From Mariniflexile jejuense (lineage in GTDB: Bacteria; Bacteroidota; Bacteroidia; Flavobacteriales; Flavobacteriaceae), in assembly GCF_042675665.1 (NCBI RefSeq), contig NZ_JBHTJI010000001.1, positions 2,480,001 through 2,544,000 on the forward strand: a stretch of 64,000 nt of DNA. The letters run 5' to 3'. Under the pieces are notes generated by a model. The model was given only the letters and a program-made list of their open reading frames with translations, was not told where the DNA came from and ran no database searches. Shown here in pieces: positions 42,267 to 51,020 of this stretch (positions within the stretch are counted from its first letter, which is position 1; each line of letters begins with the position of its first letter). Position numbers and translations under genes: made by a program.

Positions 42267-43127
42267 ATGGCGAATCTAAAAGAAATACGTAACAGAATAT
42301 CATCGGTATCTTCAACGATGCAGATTACCAGTGCCATGAAAATGGTATCGGCTGCTAAGTTAAAAAAAGCACAAGATGCTATTACAGCAATGCGTCCGTA
42401 TGCAGATAAGTTAACCGAACTTTTACAAAGTTTAAGTGCTACTTTAGATGTAGATTCAGGTAGCAAATTCTCTACACAACGCGACGTAAAAAAGGTTTTA
42501 ATTGTAGTAATTACTTCAAATAGAGGTTTGGCTGGAGCTTTCAATTCAAACATCATAAAAGAAGTAAGCAAATTAACATCTAATGCGTATGCTAATCAAG
42601 AAGTTTCGTATTTAGCAATTGGTAAAAAAGGTAATGATGCCTTTAAAAAATCGGGTAAAGTTATTGCCAATTATAATACTATTTACGACGATTTAACTTT
42701 TGATAACGTAGCTGAAATTGCTCAAATGTTAATGGGTAAGTTTGTTGCTGGCGAGTTCGATAAAATTGAAATTGTTTATAACAAATTCAAAAATGCTGCT
42801 ACTCAAGAAGTGATGGTTGAACAATTTTTGCCAATTGTTCCTGTTGAATCTGATACTAATGTTAATTTAGATTATATTTTTGAACCATCAAAAATTGAAA
42901 TCGTAGAGCAATTAATACCTAAGTCGTTAAAAACACAATTGTACAAAGGTATTAGAGACTCTTTTGCTAGCGAACACGGTGCGCGTATGACTGCAATGCA
43001 TAAAGCAACCGATAATGCCAAAGAACTAAGAGATCAGCTTAAATTAACATACAACAAAGCACGTCAAGCTGCCATTACTAACGAAATTTTAGAAATTGTT
43101 GGTGGTGCGGAAGCATTAAACAACTAA
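42267..43127 (+). CDS. atpG: ATP synthase F1 subunit gamma
   Basis: The central rotor shaft, 286 residues. It begins MANLKEIRNRISSVSSTMQITSAMKMVSAAKLKKA, and the C-terminal helix contains ASEHGARMTAMHKATDNA; both ends are diagnostic. It is the last gene of the operon; atpD and atpC are not downstream, as expected for the split operons of Bacteroidota. A classic terminator follows 48 bp after the stop. Confidence 0.97.
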   Translation: MANLKEIRNRISSVSSTMQITSAMKMVSAAKLKKAQDAITAMRPYADKLTELLQSLSATLDVDSGSKFSTQRDVKKVLIVVITSNRGLAGAFNSNIIKEVSKLTSNAYANQEVSYLAIGKKGNDAFKKSGKVIANYNTIYDDLTFDNVAEIAQMLMGKFVAGEFDKIEIVYNKFKNAATQEVMVEQFLPIVPVESDTNVNLDYIFEPSKIEIVEQLIPKSLKTQLYKGIRDSFASEHGARMTAMHKATDNAKELRDQLKLTYNKARQAAITNEILEIVGGAEALNN

Positions 43128-43143
43128 AATCATTAGTTTTATC

Positions 43144-43163
43144 ATTTCTGCTCAAACAGAAAT
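43144..43163 (+). repeat. Intergenic palindrome, TTTCTG subtype
   Basis: ATTTCTG (43144-43150) and CAGAAAT (43157-43163) form a 7-bp stem with loop CTCAAA. It closely matches the palindrome at 28915-28936 (shared TTTCTG..CAAACAGAAA) and lies between the atpG stop and its terminator. Confidence 0.5.
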
Positions 43164-43175
43164 CCTTTATATTAT

Positions 43176-43202
43176 AAAGCCTCATATCATTGAGGCTTTT
43201 TT
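43176..43202 (+). terminator. Rho-independent terminator of the atp operon
   Basis: AAAGCCTCA (43176-43184) and TGAGGCTTT (43191-43199) form a 9-bp stem with loop TATCAT, continuing into a T-run to 43202. Confidence 0.85.
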
Positions 43203-43289
43203 GTTTTTTAAAACATCGACAAAATTCACTTTATACAAGATTAAATAATTAAGATTAAAGTAAATTCTTAATTTCTATGTTTGTTTTGA

Positions 43290-43297
43290 TATATTTG
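43290..43297 (+). promoter_or_regulatory. Promoter -7 box for the T9SS cargo gene
   Basis: TATATTTG is an exact TAnnTTTG match 29 bp before the ATG at 43327. TTTTG at 43284-43288 is too close to be the -33 element, and none is clear further upstream. Confidence 0.45.
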
Positions 43298-43326
43298 AGT
43301 AGATTTTTACTTAACCTAAATTTACT

Positions 43327-44106
43327 ATGAAAAAAAATTACGTTTTATTTATTGTTCTGTTTTTATTAATTATTTTTAATAAAGCAGAGGCACAAACATT
43401 AACATTCACATCGGACGCAGGAACGCTTTGGAATGATGGTATTGCAACTGATGGAGAAGGTGGTTCTACTGATATTTTAGGCTTAGCAATAGAAATTTAT
43501 AATGTAAATGATGCATTAAATAATATTGCTGAAATAGAATGGAAATCTGCAGGCGAATTATCCGGGACTGATAACTTTACAGGTTTAACCACTTTTGCAG
43601 TTCCATATGGTTCTACTACTGGTTGGAAAGGACATATTATTAAAGAAGCTTCAGGTTTGGAGTTTCAAATAAATGGGTTTGATTGGTTTGATTGGGGAAA
43701 TTATAACAACCAACCAATGACCGTTACAGGTTTTAAAAATGGTTCTCAAGTAGCAATAACTACTTTTGTTGGAAATAACAATGGAAACAGAGTTTCGGTG
43801 AATTTGAATTCTAGTTTTGATAACGTAGATGAAGTTAGAATTTTAACTACTTCTGGTACTACATACCCAACAATAAATAATGTCCAAATAGCAAATGCTG
43901 TTTTAAGTAATGCGTCGAATACAGTTATAGGTTCTAAAATAGTAGTTCAGAATAATAAATTTATATCGAATACTAAAGATGTGAAAATAGAAGTATATAG
44001 TGTGTTAGGGCAAAAATTAGAAAACCAAAACTTAGCATCTGGAGTTTATATTTTAAGAGTAACATTAAATGATGGTAAAATGGTTGCTCTAAAAAGATAT
44101 ATTTAA
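43327..44106 (+). CDS. Secreted protein with T9SS type A sorting domain
   Basis: A 259-residue protein with an N-terminal signal peptide (about residues 1-22, ending NKAEA). The C-terminal domain (about 190-259) contains VKIEVYSVLGQKLENQNLASGVYIL and ends MVALKRYI, the type A signal recognised by the type IX secretion system. The middle (LTFTSDAGTLWNDG, GLEFQINGFDWFDWGNYNN) is beta-rich and low in charge; I do not recognise an enzyme or adhesin. It is monocistronic, flanked by its own promoter and terminator. Substrate of the system that includes SprE. Confidence 0.85.
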   Translation: MKKNYVLFIVLFLLIIFNKAEAQTLTFTSDAGTLWNDGIATDGEGGSTDILGLAIEIYNVNDALNNIAEIEWKSAGELSGTDNFTGLTTFAVPYGSTTGWKGHIIKEASGLEFQINGFDWFDWGNYNNQPMTVTGFKNGSQVAITTFVGNNNGNRVSVNLNSSFDNVDEVRILTTSGTTYPTINNVQIANAVLSNASNTVIGSKIVVQNNKFISNTKDVKIEVYSVLGQKLENQNLASGVYILRVTLNDGKMVALKRYI

Positions 44107-44127
44107 TTAAAGCTTAAATTTTCATAC

Positions 44128-44158
44128 AAAAGCTTCACAAATTTGTGAAGCTTTTTTT
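44128..44158 (+). terminator. Terminator after the T9SS cargo gene
   Basis: A perfect palindrome with arms AAAAGCTTCACAAA (44128-44141) and TTTGTGAAGCTTTT (44142-44155), effectively a stem of about 12 bp with a 4-nt loop, continues into T to 44158. It lies 22 bp after the stop codon. Confidence 0.85.
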
Positions 44159-44224
44159 ATTTAGTGATTATTTTTATAGCTTCACTGAATTATCTACTTT
44201 TAACACAACTTATTATCTATTACT

Positions 44225-45685
44225 TTGAGCGGACTTAAAACTTTATTTAAGCAAACATTTATTTATGGTCTAGCAACCGTACTTCCAAGAATGCTTAGCT
44301 TTATATTAGTACCTCTTTACACTACAAAAGGTGTTTTGTCTTCAGTTGCCGAGTATGGTGAAGTATCTGTTATTTTCTCCTATTTTGTATTATTCAACGT
44401 GGTATTAGCGTATGGTTTAGAAACTGCTTTTTTTAGGTTTTTTAATAAAGATGACGATAAAGATGCAGTTATAGGAACATCGGCTATCTCACTTATAGTA
44501 TCTTCATTTGGATTTTTCATTTTAGCGCTATGTTTTCAACATCAAATAGCAAACTACATTAATATTCATGTAAAATACATCAATTTAGTTATCTGGATTT
44601 TGCTTTTTGATGCCTTGGTTATCATACCATTTGCATGGTTACGAGCTACACAACGCCCTATGCGTTATGCATTCATTAAAATAATTAATGTTGTTATTAA
44701 TATAGGATTGAATTTGTTTTTCCTTTTATCATTAAAAAAACTGGCGGTAAACAGTACACTTTTTGAAAGCATTTACAAACCCAATTTTGAAATTAGCTAC
44801 ATATTTATTGCCAACTTAATAGCAAGTGCCGTTACGTTGCTTTTAATGACACCATTTTATACGAAAATAAAGTATGTGTTTAATGCCAATTTATGGAAAA
44901 CCATGATGCAATATGCGCTTCCAGTTTTGGTGGCTGGTGTTGCTTTTTCAATAAATGAAACTTTCGATAGAATTTTATTAAAAGAATTATTACCTGCAAA
45001 TGTAGCAGATACTCACATAGGAATGTATTCAGCATGTTACAAAATTTCTTTGTTTATGACGCTGTTTGCAACCGCTTACCGATTAGGAATAGAACCATTC
45101 TTTTTTAGTCATGCTAAAAGCGAAAACCCTCAAAAAAACTACGCCAAAATATTGGAATTTTTTGTTGCTTTAGGTTCAGTAATTTTACTTTTTGTAGTGG
45201 TATTTGCCGATATTTTAAAACCTATTATTGTAAGAAGTGAAGCTTATTGGGAAGCCATGTGGGTGGTGCCTATTATTTTAATTGCCAATTTTTGTTTAGG
45301 TATTTATCACAACTTATCGGTTTGGTATAAAATTACAGATAAAACCAAATTTGGAGCTTACATTTCTATTATTGGTGCAATAGTTACTTTGGTTATTAAC
45401 TTCATGTTTATAAAAGCGTATAGTTATAAAGCTTCTGCGGTTGCTACTTTAGCAGCTTATGCTATCATGATGATTTTATCATATTATTATGGTAAAAAGT
45501 ATTATCCAATACCTTACAATCTAAAAAAAATAGGCATGTATTTATTGCTTTCTGTAGGACTTTCAATGGTATCATTTTATCAATTTAGAGCCAATTATGT
45601 GGTTGGTATTTCTATGTTAATTGTATTTTTGGGCATTGTAGTTAGTTCAGAAAAAAACGAATTAAAAAAAATATTTAACAAGTAA
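44225..45685 (+). CDS. Oligosaccharide flippase family protein (TTG start)
   Basis: A 486-residue polytopic protein with about 14 helices, beginning SGLKTLFKQTFIYGLATVLPRMLSFILVPLYT, the start seen in the Wzx/MviN-like polysaccharide transporter family. Unlike the Wzx at 9350 it is in the conserved chain with dut, a nucleotidyltransferase, a TPR protein and an EnvC-like protein, so it is probably a core envelope gene. The start codon is TTG at 44225. The stop overlaps the dut ATG by one base. Confidence 0.85.
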   Translation: MSGLKTLFKQTFIYGLATVLPRMLSFILVPLYTTKGVLSSVAEYGEVSVIFSYFVLFNVVLAYGLETAFFRFFNKDDDKDAVIGTSAISLIVSSFGFFILALCFQHQIANYINIHVKYINLVIWILLFDALVIIPFAWLRATQRPMRYAFIKIINVVINIGLNLFFLLSLKKLAVNSTLFESIYKPNFEISYIFIANLIASAVTLLLMTPFYTKIKYVFNANLWKTMMQYALPVLVAGVAFSINETFDRILLKELLPANVADTHIGMYSACYKISLFMTLFATAYRLGIEPFFFSHAKSENPQKNYAKILEFFVALGSVILLFVVVFADILKPIIVRSEAYWEAMWVVPIILIANFCLGIYHNLSVWYKITDKTKFGAYISIIGAIVTLVINFMFIKAYSYKASAVATLAAYAIMMILSYYYGKKYYPIPYNLKKIGMYLLLSVGLSMVSFYQFRANYVVGISMLIVFLGIVVSSEKNELKKIFNK

Positions 45686-46119
45686 TGACTATTAAAATAA
45701 TAAACAAATCAAATCATGCTTTGCCAAATTATGAAACCATAGCATCGGCAGGAATGGATTTGCGAGCAAATTTATCGGAATCAAGAACACTAAAACCATT
45801 AGAACGTAGCATTGTTGGTACGGGCTTGTTTATAGAATTGCCAATTGGTTACGAAGCGCAAGTACGTCCACGTAGTGGTTTAGCAGCAAAAAAAGGAATT
45901 ACCGTATTAAATGCACCTGGAACTGTTGATGCAGATTATAGAGGTGAAATAGGAGTGATACTTGTAAACCTTTCAAACGACGATTTTACAATTGAAAATG
46001 GCGAGCGTATTGCACAATTAGTAATTGCAAAACATGAACGTGCTGAATGGATTGCTGTTGAAGAACTTTCAGAAACCACTAGAGGCGAAGGTGGTTTTGG
46101 AAGTACTGGAACGAAGTAA
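45685..46119 (+). CDS. dut: dUTP diphosphatase
   Basis: Hydrolyses dUTP to dUMP, keeping uracil out of DNA and feeding dTMP synthesis. At 144 residues it has all five trimeric-dUTPase motifs: AGMDLRA, RPRSGLA, GTVDADYRGEIGV, ERIAQLVI and the C-terminal GEGGFGSTG arm. It starts on the last base of the flippase stop codon. Confidence 0.97.
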   Translation: MTIKIINKSNHALPNYETIASAGMDLRANLSESRTLKPLERSIVGTGLFIELPIGYEAQVRPRSGLAAKKGITVLNAPGTVDADYRGEIGVILVNLSNDDFTIENGERIAQLVIAKHERAEWIAVEELSETTRGEGGFGSTGTK

Positions 46120-46195
46120 AAGAAGAACTACGATTAACGATTTATGATTTTAGAACATAAAACAAATACACAAATAAACGAATCAACTCAATAAA

Positions 46196-47215
46196 ATGAA
46201 AATAATAGTACCAATGGCAGGACGAGGTTCTCGTTTACGGCCACATAGTTTAACAGTACCAAAACCTTTAATTCCTGTTGCTGGACAACCTATTGTTCAT
46301 CGCTTGGTAAAAGATATTGCTAAAGTTTTAAAACAACCAATAGACGAAATTGCTTTTGTTTTAGGTGACCCAGCTTTTTTTGGCGATGATGTTGTTGAAA
46401 GTTTAGAAAAACTAGCAACTAGTTTAGGCGCAAAAGCATCTATTTACCGTCAAGATTTGCCTTTAGGTACAGGTCATGCCATTATGTGTGCTAAACCGTC
46501 TTTATCGGGTTCTGCAGTTATTGCTTATGCTGATACACTAATACGTGCCGAGTTCGATTTAGACCCAACTGCTGATAGCGTTATTTGGACGAAACAAGTT
46601 GAAAACCCAGAAGCATACGGTGTTGTTAAACTAAACGCCAACCAAGAGATTGTTGAGCTAGTTGAAAAACCAAAAGAATTTGTTAGCGACCAAGCCGTAA
46701 TAGGTATTTATTATTTTAAAGATGTAGCAGTTTTAAAAGAAAAGTTGCAACAAATTTTAGATGAAAACGTTACCAATGGAGGCGAATACCAAATTAATGA
46801 TGGTATAAAACGCATGATGGCAGATGGAAAAGTTTTTAAAACTGGAACTGTTGATGAATGGATGGATTGTGGAAACAAAGCCATAACCGTTGAAACAAAT
46901 ACCAGAATGTTAGGTTTTTTAAAAGCAGATGGCGAGGAGCAATTGGTGGCAACATCTGCTATGTTGCAAGATTCTAATATTATTGAACCTTGTTTTATTG
47001 GAGAAAATGTGGTGATTAAAAACAGTACCGTTGGTCCTAATGTATCAATTGGTAATAATAGTATTATCGAAAACTCAACTGTTAAAAATAGTTTAATACA
47101 AACGCATACTACTATTCAAAACGCTAATTTAGATGATGCCATGATTGGTAATCATGTAAAGTTTGATGGAAGCTTTACAAGTGTAAGCATTGGCGATTAC
47201 TCGGTGTTAGAATAG
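46196..47215 (+). CDS. Sugar-phosphate nucleotidyltransferase with beta-helix tail
   Basis: A 339-residue protein. The N-terminal nucleotidyltransferase domain starts IIVPMAGRGSRLRPHSLTVPKPLIPVAG and has the metal-binding AYADTL motif. Residues about 250-339 form a hexapeptide beta-helix (IGENVVIKNSTVGPNVSIGN). Family members include RmlA-like, RfbF and GDP-mannose pyrophosphorylase-like enzymes, so the sugar is uncertain. It is distinct from the short RfbA at 4956. A CCTGC palindrome begins 1 bp after the stop codon. Confidence 0.88.
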   Translation: MKIIVPMAGRGSRLRPHSLTVPKPLIPVAGQPIVHRLVKDIAKVLKQPIDEIAFVLGDPAFFGDDVVESLEKLATSLGAKASIYRQDLPLGTGHAIMCAKPSLSGSAVIAYADTLIRAEFDLDPTADSVIWTKQVENPEAYGVVKLNANQEIVELVEKPKEFVSDQAVIGIYYFKDVAVLKEKLQQILDENVTNGGEYQINDGIKRMMADGKVFKTGTVDEWMDCGNKAITVETNTRMLGFLKADGEEQLVATSAMLQDSNIIEPCFIGENVVIKNSTVGPNVSIGNNSIIENSTVKNSLIQTHTTIQNANLDDAMIGNHVKFDGSFTSVSIGDYSVLE

Positions 47216-47216
47216 A

Positions 47217-47236
47217 ATTCCTGCGCAGGCAGGAAT
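47217..47236 (+). repeat. Intergenic palindrome, TTCCTGC subtype
   Basis: ATTCCTGC (47217-47224) and GCAGGAAT (47229-47236) form an 8-bp stem with loop GCAG. It sits between the nucleotidyltransferase stop and the broken GIY-YIG gene. Confidence 0.6.
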
Positions 47237-47250
47237 CTCATAAAAATAGT

Positions 47251-47565
47251 ATGGAACATTGGTAGGTTTATATTATAACAAACAAACCAGATGGTGTTTT
47301 GTACATAGGGGTGACAGATAACATTGATGAAAGAGTAAAAGAGCACAAGCTAAAAGTTTATCCTAAATCTTTTACTGCCAAATTTAATTGTGACAAATTA
47401 ATTTATTTTGAAGAATTTGAAGATGGAAGTAAAGCTGAGAAAAGAGAAAGGCAGTTCAAAAAATGGAAAATAGGTTGGAAAATTAAGCTTATTGAAGAAA
47501 TGAATCCTAATTGGGCGGATTTAAGTTTAAATTGGAATCTAAACTATAATAAGTTACCGAATTAA
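47251..47565 (+). pseudogene. GIY-YIG nuclease family gene broken by an in-frame TAG
   Basis: From ATG 47251 the frame reads M-E-H-W and then TAG (47263-47265), and continues without further stops as VYIITNKPDGVLYIGVTDN to 47565. The family normally begins with a Tyr-Val-Tyr segment, so the TAG stands where a Tyr codon (TAT or TAC) is expected. The remaining 100 codons keep the YIG motif, a conserved Arg (ERVKEH), KLIYFEEF and the AEKRERQFKKWKIGWK tail. A shortened start at TTG 47299 would lose the GIY half of the active site, so I call it a pseudogene. It is flanked by two CCTGC palindromes. Confidence 0.7.
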
Positions 47566-47574
47566 TTAAAAAGA

Positions 47575-47592
47575 TACCTGCATTCGCAGGTA
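47575..47592 (+). repeat. Intergenic palindrome, CCTGC subtype, next to a start codon
   Basis: TACCTGC (47575-47581) and GCAGGTA (47586-47592) form a 7-bp stem with loop ATTC. It ends 3 bp before the ATG of the TPR gene, exactly over the ribosome-binding region. Confidence 0.6.
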
Positions 47593-47595
47593 AAT

Positions 47596-48957
47596 ATGAA
47601 ACAAAAAATTTACATACTCATTTTTATCATCGGAACATTTTTGCTTCCGCAGATGCATTATGCGCAAGTAGATTTTAATAAAAAGCCTGACGACGATTTA
47701 GGTGATGTTGAAGATACCTTTCAAGAGCAATTTTACGAGGCTTTAAAGCAAAAAGGCATTGAGAATTACGATCGCTCGGTTACGGCGCTTTTAAAGTGCA
47801 TAGAATTGGATAAAACGGTGCCTGTTTTGTATTTTGAGTTGGGTAAAAATTACAATCAGCTTAAAAACTTTGGAGCTGCTGAAGAAGCGTTTAAAAAAGC
47901 AACCAATTTAGAACCCGAAAACGAGTGGTTTTTGGATGCACTTTACGGTTTTTATATTGAACAAAACGATTTTGATAAAGCCATTAAAACGGTTAAACAA
48001 CTTGTAAAATACCATCCTGATTACAATGAAGATTTGGCTGCTTTATACTTAAAAACGAAAGAATATAATGAAGCCTTAAAAATTTTAGATGCTTTAGATG
48101 TTGAGTTTGGCATATCGGTAGCTAGAGATATTATGCGCAACCAAATTTATGAAGCCACTGGAAGAAAAAAAGATCAAATTAAAAATTTGGAAGCACGGGT
48201 AGAAGATAATCCCGATAAAGAATCTAATTATTTACAACTTATTTACAGATACAGCGAAAACAACGAAAAAGAAAAAGCGTTTGAAACCGCTCAAGAATTA
48301 TTGAAAGTAAACCCTAATTCACAAGTGGTTCATTTAGCACTTTACAAGTTTTATTTAGATGATAATAATGCAGAGAAAGCAATTGAATCTATGAAAATTG
48401 TAGTTAAAAGTCCTGAAATAAAACCTGAAGCCAAACTTAAAGTACTTACAGATTTTGTGCAGTTTGTTGGCAATAATCCGCAGTATGAAACCGATTTAGT
48501 TGAAGCCACTGCTTTGGTTGGTGATAGTAACAATAGTAAAACCCTTATTGAATTAGGGCAATATTACCTATCTAAAAACAACAAAAACAAAGCTTTAGAG
48601 TATTTTGAAGCTGCTTTAAAAATAGATTCAGAAAACTTCAATGTACTTAAAAACGTATTGTTACTTTACATAGATTTGCAAAAGTTTGATGTAGCAGAAA
48701 AAAAGAGCAGTGATGTACTGCAAAAATACCCTGCGCAACCCTTGTTTTATTTAATTAATGGTGTTGCACGAAACCAATTAAATCAACCTAAAAAAGCAAT
48801 TGATATTTTGGAAACTGGCATAGATTATGTAATTGATGATCCAAAAATGGAAATTGATTTTTACAAACAATTAAGTATCGCTTACAGCGGCTTAAACAAT
48901 ACAGTTAAAGCAAAAACGTTTAGTGATAAAGCAAAACAATTAGAAACCTCAAATTAA
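47596..48957 (+). CDS. Exported tetratricopeptide repeat protein
   Basis: A 453-residue protein with a signal peptide (residues about 1-24, MKQKIYILIFIIGTFLLPQ then ...HYAQ) and about 8-9 TPR-type helical repeats, for example VLYFELGKNYNQLKNFGAAE and ALEYFEAALKIDSENFNVL. It is likely a periplasmic scaffold for envelope assembly. Its stop overlaps the start of the DUF4292 lipoprotein by one base, and the EnvC-like gene follows. This three-gene order is conserved in flavobacteria, pointing to one complex. Confidence 0.88.
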   Translation: MKQKIYILIFIIGTFLLPQMHYAQVDFNKKPDDDLGDVEDTFQEQFYEALKQKGIENYDRSVTALLKCIELDKTVPVLYFELGKNYNQLKNFGAAEEAFKKATNLEPENEWFLDALYGFYIEQNDFDKAIKTVKQLVKYHPDYNEDLAALYLKTKEYNEALKILDALDVEFGISVARDIMRNQIYEATGRKKDQIKNLEARVEDNPDKESNYLQLIYRYSENNEKEKAFETAQELLKVNPNSQVVHLALYKFYLDDNNAEKAIESMKIVVKSPEIKPEAKLKVLTDFVQFVGNNPQYETDLVEATALVGDSNNSKTLIELGQYYLSKNNKNKALEYFEAALKIDSENFNVLKNVLLLYIDLQKFDVAEKKSSDVLQKYPAQPLFYLINGVARNQLNQPKKAIDILETGIDYVIDDPKMEIDFYKQLSIAYSGLNNTVKAKTFSDKAKQLETSN

Positions 48958-49724
48958 TGATTAAACTAAAATACATCGTTTTTACTGTGTTAACATTTTT
49001 GGTGTTTAATTGCAAATCATCTAAAACCGTTGCTGGAGGTGAAGCCAATTTAAATTTAACTACAAAACAACTTCTAAAAGAGCATACAAAACAGGTAGCT
49101 AATTTTAAAACATTACAATCTAAACTTAAAATAACCTATAATCAAGACGGTAACGAGCAATCTTATACTGTAAATTTTAGAGCTAAAAAAGACGAAGTGT
49201 TATGGATAAGTGCAGCGTTTTCGGTAGTAAAAGCATTAGTAACACCCGAAAAAGTTAGTTTTTACAATAAGTTAGATAACACATATTTTGAAGGCGATTA
49301 CAAATATTTGAGCAATATTTTAGGAACTGAATTAGATTTTGAAAAAGTACAAAATTTATTATTTGGCGAACCTATTTTCAATTTAGATGCAGCTAATTAT
49401 GAAGCATCGGTTAATGAAGGAGCCTATGTTGTACAACCAAAACAACAACGCGCATTATTTGAAATTTTCTTTTTGTTAGATCCAGCACATTTCAAAGTAA
49501 AATCGCAACAAGTAACACAACCTAAAGAATTTAGGCATTTACAAGTAGATTACTTAAAATATCAAGAAGTAGAAAAGCAACTTTTACCAGAACTTGTAAA
49601 AGTAATTGCTGTTGAAGCTAGCAAAGAAACCATCATAGAATTAGAGTTTAAAGGCATAACTTTAAAAGAAGATTTAAGTTTTCCATATAAAATACCATCA
49701 GGTTTTAAAGAAATAAAACTTTAA
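48957..49724 (+). CDS. DUF4292 lipoprotein
   Basis: A 255-residue lipoprotein with signal peptide and lipobox VFNC (Cys at about residue 19), followed by a LolA/LolB-like beta-rich domain. The segments KTLQSKLKITYNQDGNEQSY, VLWISAAFSVVKALVTPEKV and FEGDYKYLSNILG are typical of DUF4292. The shape suggests lipoprotein or lipid handling in the periplasm, but the role is unproven. It overlaps both neighbours by one base. Confidence 0.88.
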   Translation: MIKLKYIVFTVLTFLVFNCKSSKTVAGGEANLNLTTKQLLKEHTKQVANFKTLQSKLKITYNQDGNEQSYTVNFRAKKDEVLWISAAFSVVKALVTPEKVSFYNKLDNTYFEGDYKYLSNILGTELDFEKVQNLLFGEPIFNLDAANYEASVNEGAYVVQPKQQRALFEIFFLLDPAHFKVKSQQVTQPKEFRHLQVDYLKYQEVEKQLLPELVKVIAVEASKETIIELEFKGITLKEDLSFPYKIPSGFKEIKL

Positions 49725-50962
49725 TGTTACAGTATAACCAACCATTAAAAAAAATAGTACTACTTAGCTTTTTGCTTTGTAGCGTGTTTGTGTTTTCACA
49801 AAGTGAAAAACAAAAAGAATTGGAAGATCGTAGGCAAGAACTTCGTTTAGAAATTCAAAGAATTAATAGACTTCAGTCTGAAAACAAATCCAAAGAAAAA
49901 TCACAATTAAATCTAATTCAAAGTTCTAAGCATAAAATAAATGTGCTAGATAAATTTATTAAACTTACAAACCAGCAAGCCAATTTATTATCGCGTGATA
50001 TAAATTATAACCAACGAAAAATCTCAGATTTAAGAGACGAATTAAAGGTTTTAAAAGCCGATTATGCTGCAATGATGGTTAAGTCTTATAAAAGTAAAAA
50101 CCAACAAAGCAGAATCATGTTTTTGCTATCTGCCGAAAACTTTAAGCAAGCCTACAAGCGTTTGCAGTATATGAAGCAATATACAGAACACCAAAAAGAA
50201 CAAGGTGAAACCATTAAATTAAAAACGGCCGATTTACAGGCTACAAACTTAGAGCTACTAAAACAGCAAGAAGCAAAAAAGCAACTTATTGTAGAAAATA
50301 GAGAAGTTCAAAAAACGCTAGAAGGCGAACGCAAGCAACAAGAAGAATTAATGAAAGCTATTAAGAAAAATAGCTCTATGTATGCTGCTCAAATAAAACA
50401 AAAACAACAAGAAGCCGATAGAATTGATGCTGAAATTGACCGTATTATTAAAGAAGCCATTGCAAAATCGAACAAAAAAAATACGGGAGCAACAGCTACA
50501 AAAAGTTCATCAGGGTTTTCATTAACACCTGAAGAAAAGGTTTTAGCAGCTAATTTTGTCGCAAATAAAGGTAAACTACCTTGGCCGGTAGAAAAAGGCT
50601 ATGTAACGCTTGGTTATGGCACACAGCCGCATCCTATAGACAACTCATTAACTATTAAAAGTAATGGTGTGCGAATTGCAACTGAAAAAGGCGCTAAAGT
50701 TTTAGCAGTTTTTAATGGAGAAGTAAGTGCGGTACTTAGAATGAAAAATGTAAACCCTATAGTAATGGTACGCCATGGTGATTACTTAACGGTTTATAAA
50801 AACTTATCAGAAGTTTATGTAAAAGAAGGTGATAAAGTAACAACAAAACAAGTTATAGGTGAGGTATTTACAAATGCTTCAAACGGTGAAACCATTTTAA
50901 GTTTTTCAATATCTAAAGGAACAGTAACAGAAAATCCTGCATCTTGGGTTTTTAAAATGTAA
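49724..50962 (+). CDS. EnvC-like protein with degenerate LytM (M23) domain
   Basis: A 412-residue exported protein. A signal peptide (to about residue 26) is followed by a long coiled coil (about 26-250) and a C-terminal LytM domain (about 285-408). Where active M23 peptidases have HxGxD, this has SNGVRI near residue 312. The HxH motif is replaced by LSFSIS near residue 392, while RHGDY near 350 is kept. The zinc ligands are therefore missing. As in E. coli EnvC, it is probably an activator of cell-wall amidases at division rather than a peptidase. A terminator-like palindrome overlaps its stop codon. Confidence 0.88.
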   Translation: MLQYNQPLKKIVLLSFLLCSVFVFSQSEKQKELEDRRQELRLEIQRINRLQSENKSKEKSQLNLIQSSKHKINVLDKFIKLTNQQANLLSRDINYNQRKISDLRDELKVLKADYAAMMVKSYKSKNQQSRIMFLLSAENFKQAYKRLQYMKQYTEHQKEQGETIKLKTADLQATNLELLKQQEAKKQLIVENREVQKTLEGERKQQEELMKAIKKNSSMYAAQIKQKQQEADRIDAEIDRIIKEAIAKSNKKNTGATATKSSSGFSLTPEEKVLAANFVANKGKLPWPVEKGYVTLGYGTQPHPIDNSLTIKSNGVRIATEKGAKVLAVFNGEVSAVLRMKNVNPIVMVRHGDYLTVYKNLSEVYVKEGDKVTTKQVIGEVFTNASNGETILSFSISKGTVTENPASWVFKM

Positions 50963-50986
50963 AATTCCTGCTAAAACAGGAATTTT
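50961..50986 (+). terminator. Terminator-like palindrome of the TTCCTG family
   Basis: AAAATTCCTG (50961-50970) and CAGGAATTTT (50977-50986) form a perfect 10-bp stem with loop CTAAAA; a T-rich stretch follows to about 50997. It begins within the stop codon of the EnvC-like gene and may combine the palindrome family with terminator function. Confidence 0.65.
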
Positions 50987-51020
50987 AATATTTTTTAGAA
51001 TGCTATTTTTATTTTAAAAC

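Noticed and set aside
42224..42571. 115-codon frame antisense to atpG
   Set aside because: It runs through the palindromic element and antisense to a conserved ATP synthase gene.
46120..46195. ACGATTAACGATTTATGATTT stretch as a regulatory repeat
   Set aside because: It is a degenerate AT-rich repeat of a kind common by chance at this base composition; no box or stem is formed.
47299..47565. GIY-YIG gene as an intact 88-residue protein from TTG 47299
   Set aside because: That start removes the GIY half of the active-site motif. The frame clearly extends upstream to a TAG in the family's Tyr position, so a broken gene is the better reading.
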